Shown in pieces: positions 47,653-58,072 of a stretch of DNA of 64,000 bases. The translations under genes were made by a program, and so were the position numbers. Source of the stretch: Acanthochlamys bracteata (Eukaryota > Streptophyta > Magnoliopsida > Pandanales > Velloziaceae); the NCBI GenBank assembly GCA_019914995.1, contig CM034131.1, positions 5,054,501 to 5,118,500 of the forward strand, given 5' to 3'. The notes beneath the pieces are model-generated. The model ran no database searches. It was not told the origin of the DNA and worked only from the letters and a program-made list of their open reading frames with translations. Within the stretch, counting starts at the first letter, position 1, and every line of letters starts with the position of its first letter.

Positions 47653-49971
47653 AGAGTACCTCATTTTGACTTCTTACATTCCTTTAATTCCTCAATAGAT
47701 TACTTCAAAGTTTCTAACTGAAAGAGCAGTCAGAGCACCAAAGTCCACCATTGGCAACCTGGAACTAAAGGCATCCCAGCTGGAATTAATGCTTAGATGA
47801 AAGAACCGAAGGAGCTCTTCAGATTTTCAAGATTTTAGGCGGAGCAATGCACATCGAAATCTACTAGCCGTGCTAGAGCACCTTTGGGCCTTCAGCAAGT
47901 GGCAACATTCATATTGAAATGTAGAAGAAGTGCTTTAAGATCCGTAATGCCTAAGAGCTCTCTATGATGCCAATTAATTCAGGTTTGGAACAAGGCGACG
48001 TTTATAGTGATTGCATGATGCGTGTTATAGCTGTGCATGCAGTTCCGTCAGATCAGGCTAAAATTATCTAAGAAAATAGAAAAATTTTATTCAAATTTAT
48101 TTCGCAAATGCACGATTATTTTCTACTGTATAGTAAATAAAAAGTTCATTCCACAAGAACTGAAGCTAACTATATCTCAAACCAATCTAACAAAATATAT
48201 AATAAAATCAAGATTGTTTATCAAATTACAAATATATATAAAAAGTAAAAGCATATAGTTAATCAGTAAAATTTTTAGAAAACGAAACTGATATAATAAC
48301 TCGAATTTTAGAATATACTAGAGTGTCTTCTGCTTGAATCCTTAAACAATTATGAGTTCTATTATTATAACTATTGTGAACATTTTGTACCTAATATTTT
48401 GGTCTAATTCTTAGGTTAGATTTCAAATTATGATTTAACTTTGGTTCAATCTAGAATCACCTATCTCGAACTTATTCTAACTTTGGTCTAGTCTAAAAAT
48501 AAATAAGAGATGGATTAAAAATTATGAAATTAGAACTCATGCAATCATGTTATTTTGGGTTTACAAAAATACTAATTATAGTTATTAATCCCAAACTCGT
48601 TTGTTATGTTATGTTTGTTCCTCGCAAACACAATCAGATAAATAATTCAAACTTCAAACTCAATATTAATCAACCATTTTATTGGAATTACAAGGTTGAT
48701 CTTAATGATCACAAGAATTAAAATTATAATTTATGAGATGAATAGATAAATGGTTTAAATTAAGCTATGCAGAATTGAAAGTATAAATTCTTTCTGCTAA
48801 ATAGTCATAATTCAACCAGCTGCTTTATTGGAAACTCTATATCAAGCGCAAGTAAAAAATCAGCTAAGTGTTAAGACATTAAAACAGAGCAGAAATAACA
48901 AAGCAGAACAGAGAAATTAAGTAAACAGAACAGAGTTTCACGAAGAACAACCGAGTAGATTGCTAATGATTTTGATCCGAGAGAAATTATTATTTTACAG
49001 ATTTCAAATGCAAATTTGATGCATATTCACTTTGAGCATTATCTTTTGTCAGAATTAGAACGATGTCCACACAACAATAATGACTAAAGATTTCATCAAA
49101 TTATGATCTACACAATATTAGAAATTCATAAAATATTGGAAGAAAATTCAGAAACATATATTGTAGAAAATCAGACAACAATGAAGTTTAATCAAGATTT
49201 TCTCATCGTTTGAAGCCAAATTTTGAGGACTTGTTGGAAATCATATCCACTACCAATTCATATTAAAAACAGGAAAAAGTTTCAACAAATGATTGCCATG
49301 AATATAGTGATAAAGTGGCATTAGAACCATTCTATCAAAATGTCAGATTTGAATTCAGGAATTGAATTTTAATTTTCATTCAAAAAAAAAGCTAAAGATC
49401 CAGTTATAATGAGTATACATACATTAATCCTCTATGTTGCTACACTAATACATCATAATAACATATTATATAGAGTTACTACACCAAGTGATGTAAACAG
49501 TGAAGCTAATAAAAATGCTCTACAAAGAACTTTCATATAAGATTCACAAGATTAAATTCAGACACCTTCACTATATGTCAGAGTTGACCTTACTAGAATA
49601 TCAAAAATAATCATACACTACCAATCACTAACGGTTTGCATTGAAAAACAAGCCTACACATTGCAGCTCACAATAAACAAGTTGAACTGAAGTCATCTTA
49701 GAGGTAATTAATATTCTACAAGAACATCATCTAGTTGATCTATGAACTAAGAAGAAATTTTTGAAATTGAACTTGGTCCACTTCAATTACTTGATCAGAT
49801 CATTATCTTCATACTGGGTGCCACTAGAAAGAGAAAAAAATGCACAACAGACAAGAGGGGAAAGCACAGGCGAGCAAAGTCAAGTTATCCATAATCTCAT
49901 AACAAAAAAAATCTAATCAAGTCATACCAATAGAATAACTGAAATTTAAGTGCTAGTTAGAAGATCTAGTT

Positions 49972-52352
49972 TGTCAAGACCCAAAATTAGATCCTGACCG
50001 AGATTGGACTAAACCGAGTCCAGACAAGGCCCAAACTCGGCCCAATCCAGTAAGCCTGACAAAACTCAATAAAACTAACTTGCCAATATTCGAAAACTTT
50101 CGACATAATCTTCCCTAAAAACTTAATAAGGAGAACATGTACAAGTAATAATAATTATACTTATCATCAAAAATCCAAAACAAGAAAAACGAACAGCATA
50201 AAAATCATTTTTACAAACAAAATACCACTAGTGGCTACCGGTAGCTTAACACCTATTACAATCCAAAATAAAAACCATCGCAATACCACATACAATAAAG
50301 TTCAAGAAAAGTCAATGTCCTTCGAGGATTACAGAGCTAATTACATGCCAAAAGATTTATAAAATACTCTCTGTACGTTCTCGGTCCAGCAATATCGAGT
50401 CAAATCAGCACCCGCTAGCTTCTGACCTATCTAGGGGAGGCCAAAGAAGAGAAAAGAGGGTGAGCCCAATCTCAGTGAGGTAAAACAGCAGAATGCCCAA
50501 TTTAGATAATGCATTAAGTAGGCATTATAGTATTATCTACATGAAGCAGATGCAACGATAGATCAGATCATATTCTACTAAGTCCTGAATCGTCCCACAC
50601 CGACTCAGTTCTTAGCAGAGATATACGATAATATGAAACAATATTGTGCGACACTCTCAAGGCTATAATATATATATACATATATATAATGCACCCATGC
50701 AAGCAAATATATGTAATGAAGTATGCGGATGCATCAAGTGTAACAATCATACAAAATAGACGATCGAGTGAGATCACATCTCCAACTCACATCACGCTAT
50801 CGGGTATATCATACAATCATACATACGTAATACTTTTATATATATTAAACCACAGGCAAGCTCGGTGTCCAGTATGTCCTGGGACCCACCGGCAAGCAAT
50901 ATTTTATAACTCGATGTCCAATATGTCTTGGGACCCATCGACTATCCATATATTTCGGTGCCTAGTATCTCCTGGGACCCACCGTATCAATATCTTATTC
51001 AAACATACATAATATAATAGGTTATGACAGTACTTGTTAGATTCTACATTGTCCCATACCAATGCAGTCCCTAATAAGTAGATGCAACATAATAAGTTTT
51101 CACTCAATGAACATACTATACCAAATGCCTTCAATGCTATCGTGATTATACTTATGTATATATGAAAGGAAAATATTGACATGTATATAGCATATTCTCA
51201 TAATTATGCCACATAGTCTACAATATTCAAACATGCTAGTACTAACTATAAAAATGATGTGAAATAAATCTAAGCATGTACAGGCATATGTAGCATGAAG
51301 GATAAATCATAATATATAACGAGAATGGCAAAGTACGCCAGAATTTCCAAAATGAATGCTACCTGTGCCGAAAGCCTAACGTTAATTTAGGAAGAAAAGG
51401 TGGCACGGTAACCCTCACATGTAGTCCAAGCAAGTATTTATATCAACTGTCAATTCTAAGCCGCACCGTCCGAATTCAAGTCACTCGTACCACATAACGT
51501 GCATACGGGCATACGATGTAATAAATATCTAATTAAGTTTGAGTCCAAGGTTCAATAACATACGATGAACCATTCTAGAATTTCATTCGTTTAACGATTT
51601 ATTCAAATTCCTAATCCACTACACAATAAGTACTAACTAATAAATTCAAGAAGCTTACCGACGAGGTGAGACGATCGAATGCTAAAACGACTTGAATCGG
51701 CAACAAGTCGCGTATTTTCAATCCAACGATTTCCTAAATCGAAACGAATTAATAATTCATCTAACAATAATTACAAATACACGAAGCAAGTATTTTTAAC
51801 TCACCTAACCAAGTCGCCGGAAAGTTCGCCGGATTCCGGCGAGCTAGGGTTCCGGCCAAGTGCGTTCAAAGCAGTAAAAATGACCAACACTGTTAGTAGA
51901 ATCCAATGGAATAGACGATGAGCTTCAATTTTGTCGCCGGCGGCCGGAATTGACGAAATAACGTCTGGCGGCGAACTCATACGAAATCAACTAACGGAGC
52001 TGAAAATCAACGCAAATAAATAAGGGAAAAGACTTAGTAAGTTAAGGGGAACATTTCTAATTACTTACCCTCGCCGGAACGCCGACAAAATGGCCGGACA
52101 AATTTTTGAAAATTTGTCCTGCACGTCGTAGCTCGCCGGAATTGATCAGGATTACCGAAAATGAGGAGGATGATGGCTTGAGAAGATGAAATGAAGTGAA
52201 TATCGCCGGAGAGGGGTTGATTTCACGCCGGAGAGGAGCCGGAGCAGTGGGGGCTGATGGGTTCGGGCAGAGCAGTGATGAAGGAAATTGCATGTTAGGA
52301 CCACTATTTTCTATAATAGCTTTCTGCAGCCCACAAAGTTATAGTTATTACA
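49972..52352 (+). mobile_element. Solo LTR (2,381 bp) with perfect 5-bp target duplication
   Basis: Starts TGTCAAGACCCAAAATTAG, close to the TGTCACGACCC start shared by many plant Ty3/gypsy LTRs, and ends TATAGTTATTACA. TAGTT is present exactly on both sides (49967-49971 and 52353-52357). Ends are TGT..ACA. No reverse transcriptase, integrase or GAG is found inside. A run of hairpin repeats at 50859-50985 and GC-rich CGCCGG-containing text at 51820-52260 lie within. A long solo LTR left by LTR-LTR recombination is the simplest reading; orientation is taken from the TGTCAAGACC end. Confidence 0.75.
50859..50985. repeat. Three copies of a GTCC..GGGACCCACCG hairpin motif
   Basis: CTCGGTGTCCAGTATGTCCT at 50859, CTCGATGTCCAATATGTCTT at 50911 and TTCGGTGCCTAGTATCTCCT at 50954, each followed by GGGACCCA(C/T)CG. 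In each copy the opening CGGTG/CGATG can pair with the closing CACCG/CATCG, and changes are compensatory (CGATG with CATCG in the middle copy). Part of the solo LTR at 49972. Confidence 0.75.
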
Positions 52353-52450
52353 TAGTTGATATTCTACTTACCTCCATCAAAATACAACCGTTGATGATCT
52401 ATTTGATGAAACCCGAATGATAGTGGCATATAAGAATAATTTGAAATTAT

Positions 52451-53546
52451 TGTTGGCAAGCGCACGAAGGAAATAACAGAAGAATTTTCTACCGTTAGGA
52501 GATTAGAAAAATCTTCAGCTAGAGAAGAGAAATATATAAGAGAGAATTAGAAAAAATAAAAAGTGGGAGAGATACTATAAGGCATAGCAAATAGAGCTAC
52601 ATATACAAGACAAAGCACATATAGAAAAAACACACTATTACTCTCCACTCTCTGCCGAGCATTATAGAGATAAGACCTTTGACATTTTTTTAATACTTTT
52701 CCTATTCTTATTAAGCTTACATTCAATCTATGAGAGAGAGATCATATATTTTAAAATTGCTTGTAATAAACACATTTGATGAAAAGGGTTTGGCTAAGCC
52801 TATTTAGGAGGTGCTTGGGGTGCTTATAAAAAAGAATTTTTCTGAAATAGAAAATATTTTTATTTATTTTAAAAAATAAGTTCTATTTTTTTATCTAAAA
52901 AATTAAAAATAAGAAATAATAAGATCTTACTACGTAGAATTTTTTTATATGTTTCAAAATTTTAAATAAATTTTTTATATACTTATAAAAAGTGTATAAA
53001 AAACGTAAAATGAAAAAATAAAAAATAGTGTTCGGGAAACACTGAGCCAAACGACCCTTTAGTTGTATTAGTCTTGTAAAAAGCTATATATTTCCATAAG
53101 GTTCTAACTAAGTTTTGTATGATAGTGGCCGGATAGATTTGTGAGTCAAGTAAACTGTTAGTAATTTTTTTCGAGTAGAGAACCAGTTAAAATAATGGTA
53201 TTTTGCTAACTACATAACCTTAGTATTGTAGTAACTTAACAAGAAATAGTTGAATTCACTCTTGACGATGAGTGGTCGTGGACCTAAACAAATTTATTTG
53301 CCGAACCACATAAATTCTGCATTTTTATGTAGTGAATAATTTTCTTATGTTGCTTGTGCTTAAACTAAATAGAGAACACTAACTATTCTTTATTCAAGAA
53401 TCTGTTTATGTTTATTTGATTGTATTGATGTTATTTTGTATAAAATTAAGTTATGTTCAAAAAGTTTATTTATCTAAAAACTGTATTAAAATTTTAGCTC
53501 AATTTATTCTTCCCTTTTTGAGTTGGTTGTGTAGATTTGACCAACA
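52451..53546 (+). mobile_element. Solo LTR, copia type, with a MITE inside
   Basis: Begins TGTTGGCAAGCGCACG and ends TTTTTGAGTTGGTTGTGTAG followed by ATTTGACCAACA. The end matches the organisation of the solo LTRs at 17016 and 35462 (CTCAATTYA-CTTCCC-TTGAGTTG-..-CAACA). It also has the GTGGTCGTGGACCTAAAC...CCGAACCACATAAA segment found in them. The target duplication is not clear (ATTAT on the left, TATTT on the right). About 0.85 kb without the MITE at 52807. No internal genes. Confidence 0.65.
52807..53057. mobile_element. Tourist-like MITE, copy E, nested in a solo LTR
   Basis: Starts GGAGGTGCTTGGGGTGCTTA and ends GAGCCAAACGACCC with TTA-like flanks (52804-52806; TTTA after 53057). Same core as copies A and B (ATAAGATCTTACTACGTAG). 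Its position inside the solo LTR at 52451 shows the family transposed after that LTR arrived. Confidence 0.7.
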
Positions 53547-55620
53547 TATTTAAATTTAAAGTTAAATTTCAATTAACATAAAAATTGACAACTCAAAATG
53601 TATTCAACAATTATTCTTAACATGTTAAGAATTCAAACAAATGAAATAGAATTTCATCACAAATTTCAATCAAAGAGGATTTAGCTACTTATATTGATAT
53701 TACAAACTGTAATGTCAATTGAAATAAGTATTAGGTAAGAAGAAATCAAATCTTGAACACAGCGATGCTGGCAGTCATGCTGTCCTTCTCGTCGTCCTTT
53801 ATTTTTCGTCTTTGATTGCTGGCCATCAACTCAGCTCTCCAAGTTCTAACTCCTCCTTTTGCTCTATGGCTAAACTTCTTACACACTCTCAATCCCCCTA
53901 AATCCGGTAGAAATTTCATATCATTTGAAATTAAAATACAAAATTAGGATTTGAACTTATTTGCGGTAGAGATCCGATTGAGGATATTTACTGTCATATG
54001 TTCGAATGACAGTAATTTCAGGGAGATTTATTGAAAGAAAAATGAGATTAATTGGATGCACGAGCGAATCTTGCATGAAAAGATCATGGGTTAGCTTCCG
54101 TTGAAATTTCGGAAAAGATAATCACCCCGAATAGGTTAGGCTAGCCTAAAGACTCATAACTCGTAAGAAAATGTTTGGAAGTACTTGTTGAAAAAAAAAA
54201 AATTTTAATTAAAAATATTTTTAGAATTTTTTAAAAAATGATTTTTTTTTAATTAAAAATAATAATAATAATAAATAATAATAAAATTTTATGGTATATA
54301 ATTTTTTATATTTTTCAAATTTTAAAAAAATTGTAGACTATTTTTAAAAATTTATTAAAAATATAAAATAAGAAATTAAAATGAAAAGGAGAAGATGAGG
54401 GGATAAGCAATGTCAAACTTCTCCTAATTCTTCTTCCTAGGGAGGGTAGTAGGTATTGATTTTGAATAAATTGGCCTTTCTTCTATCCCTATCTGGCTAG
54501 GTCCATTTTTAGTGGGCATGACTTAGAAATCGGCCCAATGGCTCATCAGCCGTCTTCTATTCCTTAATTCTTTCGTATCTTCAACTTTCACCTAACCTTT
54601 ACACAGATAAAATAAATCAACTTATAAGCATAAAAATTCACATTTAAAATATTACTAAAATATAATAAAATATATAAATAACATATTAATCACCTTCAGA
54701 CATAGGTTATGAGAAAGCAACATTGCAAGTGAAGACATACCATAATTAATTTCCTCTTATACGATTGTTTTACTATATATTATTAATTTGAATAGGCTTC
54801 TTTAACATGGCCGGTATTTAGTGTAGTGAGGTCCAAGGATTGATGCATGCAGCTTTTGTTTATGTCGTGGGCTTTTCTCTACTTGATATTTCTAACACTG
54901 CTGTGCGAGTAAGTGCTAGTAAGTGCTCCTAGTATACACAAGAATCAAAACATGCCACTGTGTTATAGAGACATTTATTCAATAAATGCATAGCTCCAGA
55001 GGAGCTACTTGTAAGTTTTGAATACCGCTGTATATTTGTTTCTTGCATAAGATCTCAATAAAAAGGATTCCTTCATTTTGGCCGTTTCTTACTTCTGTAT
55101 TTCGTTTTTATACATGGTAATAGTAATAATTGATCATCACTAATTTGCTCTTTGAATTAATTTCTTCATTTTTTGGTTAGCAGGGGAAGAGTATAATCTC
55201 GTTCATGGATTATATTTTTGCTAAGGACTAGGGGAAATTAATCATGCTGTAAATAGATGTTAACATGTTCTGGTGCTTTTACCTTCCAGGTTCCTGAAGA
55301 TTTCTTGAATGATGCTTTTGATCAGTTTACAGCATTACCTTGCAAGACCTTGGAACTCCGATGAAATTACCATGAGAAGCATGAAAGTTGTTGGTAAGTT
55401 CTACGCATAAAGCTGTCTTTTGTGTTTGCTTTTCTTTGATATCTATCCTGGATAGTTATCATTCTGATGACAAGCACAAGTTCCACATAAGTTCTATAGA
55501 GACAACCTTTACATTGGATAACATATTGACACGTCCCTTATAGCATCAGTTATTCAACAAAATCTTGAGCTTCTTTTCTACATACCAAATAACAAAACTA
55601 AGTTACAACTATGTTACATT
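53547..55620. other. Intergenic stretch downstream of the second intact kinase
   Basis: Contains Tourist-like MITE copy F (54167-54424). At 55289-55359 a CTTCCAG acceptor-like site is followed by a short protein-like frame (VPEDFLNDAFDQFTALP) that soon ends. It may be a stray exon fragment of an unknown gene. Otherwise AT-rich, with no features seen. Confidence 0.4.
54167..54424. mobile_element. Tourist-like MITE, copy F
   Basis: Starts GAAAATGTTTGGAAGTACTTG and ends AAGCAATGTCAAACTTCTCC. TAA flanks at 54164-54166 and 54425-54427. The interior is strongly A/T homopolymeric and more diverged from copies A and B than D or E. Confidence 0.65.
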
Positions 55621-55623
55621 ACA

Positions 55624-58011
55624 TTACATCAACTGTGGATCAACAAGATTCTGCAGATAACTTGGAATTGGGGGCACATTTACCTCCATCATTCCCTCCA
55701 GCATTTGAACTATTTGTCCCATTGCTGGCCTCTGAGCTTCACTATCTTGAATGCACCAAACCGCAACCTTACAGACCTGCTGCAACTCCTCCATGTTGAA
55801 ATCACCTTCTAACCTTCTATCCACTAGATTGGCAATGTCACGTTCAGCAATTTTCATTGCGACTAATATAGGGAAGAAAGTGATGCTACCATTAAGGTCT
55901 TGTGTTGCGTTTCTTCTTCCAGACACCAACTCAAAGAGCATCATTCCGAAACTATAGACATCGACTTTTGTTGTGATAGGAAGACCTGAAAGCCACTCCG
56001 GGGCCAGGTACCCAACAGTTCCTCTCATTGTTGTCAGAACCTTACTGACCTCTCTCCCCATGAGCTTAGCCATTCCAAAATCTGCCACTTTTGGATGAAA
56101 CTCTTCGTCTAGAAGCACATTTTCTGGTTTGATATCACAGTGTAAAATGCAATCTCTGCAACCTTCATGAAGATATGCAAGAGCTCTGGCTGTGCCGATG
56201 GCGATGAGGTACCTTTTTCCCCATTCTAAAGGTTCTGAGTTATCTCGGAACAAATAAGAGTCGAGTGAACCGTTCTTCATGTAATCATAGACGAGCAGTC
56301 TTTTATCACCTTCACAACAGAAGCCACGAAGGCGGACAAGATTGACATGTTGGATTGTTGCAATCGTGCTGACTTCAGCTCGGAATTGCTTTTCTCCTTG
56401 CTTTTGGCCCTCCAGTTTCTTGACAGCAATGGGAACTGCACCTGGAAGTAACCCTTTGTACACGGAGCCAAACCCTCCTGCACCTAGTTTCTCTGAGAAA
56501 TTTTTTGTTAGGATTTGTATTTCCCTGAATGTAAATACCACTAAAGATCGCTCTCTAGCTTTCCTTGAAATAGAGCTTTCCGGTCTTCCTTGGCGCTTCC
56601 AAACAAGAAAAGCAACTAAGGTCATGACCACAACAAATGCTCCAACAGCAACTATGAGAACGCCTCTTTTTGCACCTTTTCTGCTCTTTGAGGAAGGTGT
56701 GAGTGCGTGCAGCTCAGAAGCGGAGAGACGGATGTAGATTGATCCAGTACCATTGCCTGGATTCTTGGAGTTCTGTCGCAGATTTATAAGTTTGCTTTTC
56801 CACATCAAGCAAATACCGTCATTGAAGGCATATGCAAGGCAATAGCAGTTTTGCAGGCAAGCATCATTGCATTTGATGATGCTCCCATAAGCCGTAGTTT
56901 CTGAATCATCAGGCATTTGTATGTTTGGAATCGTGAGAAACCCATCCGCTTCACTTGCAGAGCCTTTTGAACATCTTAGCTGTGTTCTTCTTTTACAACC
57001 ATCATTCCAGTATTGAGAATCCCAATCATCCTTGGATACAGGTTCAAAACCTGGAAGGCAGCTACACAAGGGCGTACCGCTGTCTGTGCAGATGCTGAAC
57101 GGTCCACAATGTAAGTACACCTGACATCGAATGCTTGGTTGAACCCAACCAATTACCCAGCCATTACTGATGCTCAGTAGTCCAATTTGTACACCTTCTC
57201 CTGTTATATTCATCACAAAACTGGTGAAATTACTAGGTTGAGTAAGAGAATATGTCATGTACCTCTCGCTTTCAACATACGTGTAGTTGAAAAGGGGGTT
57301 TCTAACCATTTCAGGCACTAAGGCGAAGTACCGACCATTCCACGCGCCACTATTCCAATAGATGTTGGTGCCATTCCATGCTTGAATCAACTGATTGCCA
57401 CTTTCTGGATCAACACCGAAGCTGTAGTGCCCTGGAGCTGGATCATCTGGACTCTTCCACGAAGTGACATTCCAGAACTGTTTGATGCGATTGTTCCAAC
57501 CAAATCGTCCACCAGGGAGCCATGAATCTGTTGGATAATCAAAACTTTCCCAAAGCAGCCTAGAAGAGTCCGAAATGTTTTCAAGAACAAGGTTGCCAGT
57601 ATCAAGAAGCACTGCTTTAGTTTTATTTGGTTGTGCAAATTCTAAGTTTGTCGTCCAGATTATGTTCTTGGCCTGATTGAGAAGAACTAAATTACCGTCA
57701 TGAAAGATCTTAAGCTCTGACGATGATGCATCCGCGATTGGAGCTTCTCTATTTGCAACCCATACTACTGTTTTGTCTGGTCTGTTTTTGAACCAGATGC
57801 CTATGTAGGAGTTTTGTGATTTACCTGGCATAAAGAAACCTAACTCGAAGATACCTTGTCTAGAGATCAAGGTCTTATTTCCAGAAAGTGATTGCCCCCA
57901 TGAAATGTTGTCAACTGGGGCTGATGCACTAGTTTGATTACTGATATGGAAGTAGCAGCAACAACACAAAAGAAGAGTAATAATGTTTCTGCAACTGGCT
58001 CTCAGAGTCAT
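55624..58011 (-). CDS. G-type lectin S-receptor-like serine/threonine kinase (At2g19130-like), copy 2
   Basis: Single exon, 795 residues. Signal peptide about 1-30 with an unusual Cys run (LLLCCCCYF). B-lectin about 33-160, S-locus glycoprotein region about 210-320 (WNSGAWNGRYF), EGF-like Cys cluster 296-318, PAN about 346-430 (CLQNCYCLAYAF), membrane helix 450-471, kinase about 508-775. Catalytic residues present: G-rich loop GAGGFGSVYKG, K531, H624-C625-D626 with K628, D644-F-G, and APEW. Non-RD kinase like copy 1. The ectodomain is quite different from copy 1 while the kinase is much closer, so the two are old paralogs rather than a recent tandem pair. It ends soon after the kinase, without the Ser-rich tail of copy 1. 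No lesions seen. Confidence 0.95.
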   Translation of the reverse strand: MTLRASCRNIITLLLCCCCYFHISNQTSASAPVDNISWGQSLSGNKTLISRQGIFELGFFMPGKSQNSYIGIWFKNRPDKTVVWVANREAPIADASSSELKIFHDGNLVLLNQAKNIIWTTNLEFAQPNKTKAVLLDTGNLVLENISDSSRLLWESFDYPTDSWLPGGRFGWNNRIKQFWNVTSWKSPDDPAPGHYSFGVDPESGNQLIQAWNGTNIYWNSGAWNGRYFALVPEMVRNPLFNYTYVESERYMTYSLTQPSNFTSFVMNITGEGVQIGLLSISNGWVIGWVQPSIRCQVYLHCGPFSICTDSGTPLCSCLPGFEPVSKDDWDSQYWNDGCKRRTQLRCSKGSASEADGFLTIPNIQMPDDSETTAYGSIIKCNDACLQNCYCLAYAFNDGICLMWKSKLINLRQNSKNPGNGTGSIYIRLSASELHALTPSSKSRKGAKRGVLIVAVGAFVVVMTLVAFLVWKRQGRPESSISRKARERSLVVFTFREIQILTKNFSEKLGAGGFGSVYKGLLPGAVPIAVKKLEGQKQGEKQFRAEVSTIATIQHVNLVRLRGFCCEGDKRLLVYDYMKNGSLDSYLFRDNSEPLEWGKRYLIAIGTARALAYLHEGCRDCILHCDIKPENVLLDEEFHPKVADFGMAKLMGREVSKVLTTMRGTVGYLAPEWLSGLPITTKVDVYSFGMMLFELVSGRRNATQDLNGSITFFPILVAMKIAERDIANLVDRRLEGDFNMEELQQVCKVAVWCIQDSEAQRPAMGQIVQMLEGMMEVNVPPIPSYLQNLVDPQLM

Positions 58012-58059
58012 CTCTAAATGAAGCTATACCGTTGTGTTTTAGAAACTATCAATTAAGGA

Positions 58060-58072
58060 CATTATATAAGTG
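58060..58072 (-). promoter_or_regulatory. Candidate TATA box of kinase copy 2
   Basis: On the minus strand ACTTATATAATGT lies about 50 bases before the start codon at 58011. Placement would give a 5' UTR of about 20-30 bases. A guess from sequence and position only. Confidence 0.35.

Larger units (their letters stand above)
45033..49971. other. Long non-coding stretch with MITEs
   Basis: No gene found. The first few hundred bases are the promoter region of the kinase on the minus strand. It contains two MITE-like elements (45480-45796 and 47400-47652). 45860-46700 has transposon-end-like text (AGAGATGACAATAAGAG, GAGTGTCAATTTTAAATTG) suggesting hAT-derived fragments. 48000-49960 is featureless AT-rich sequence. 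Confidence 0.4.
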
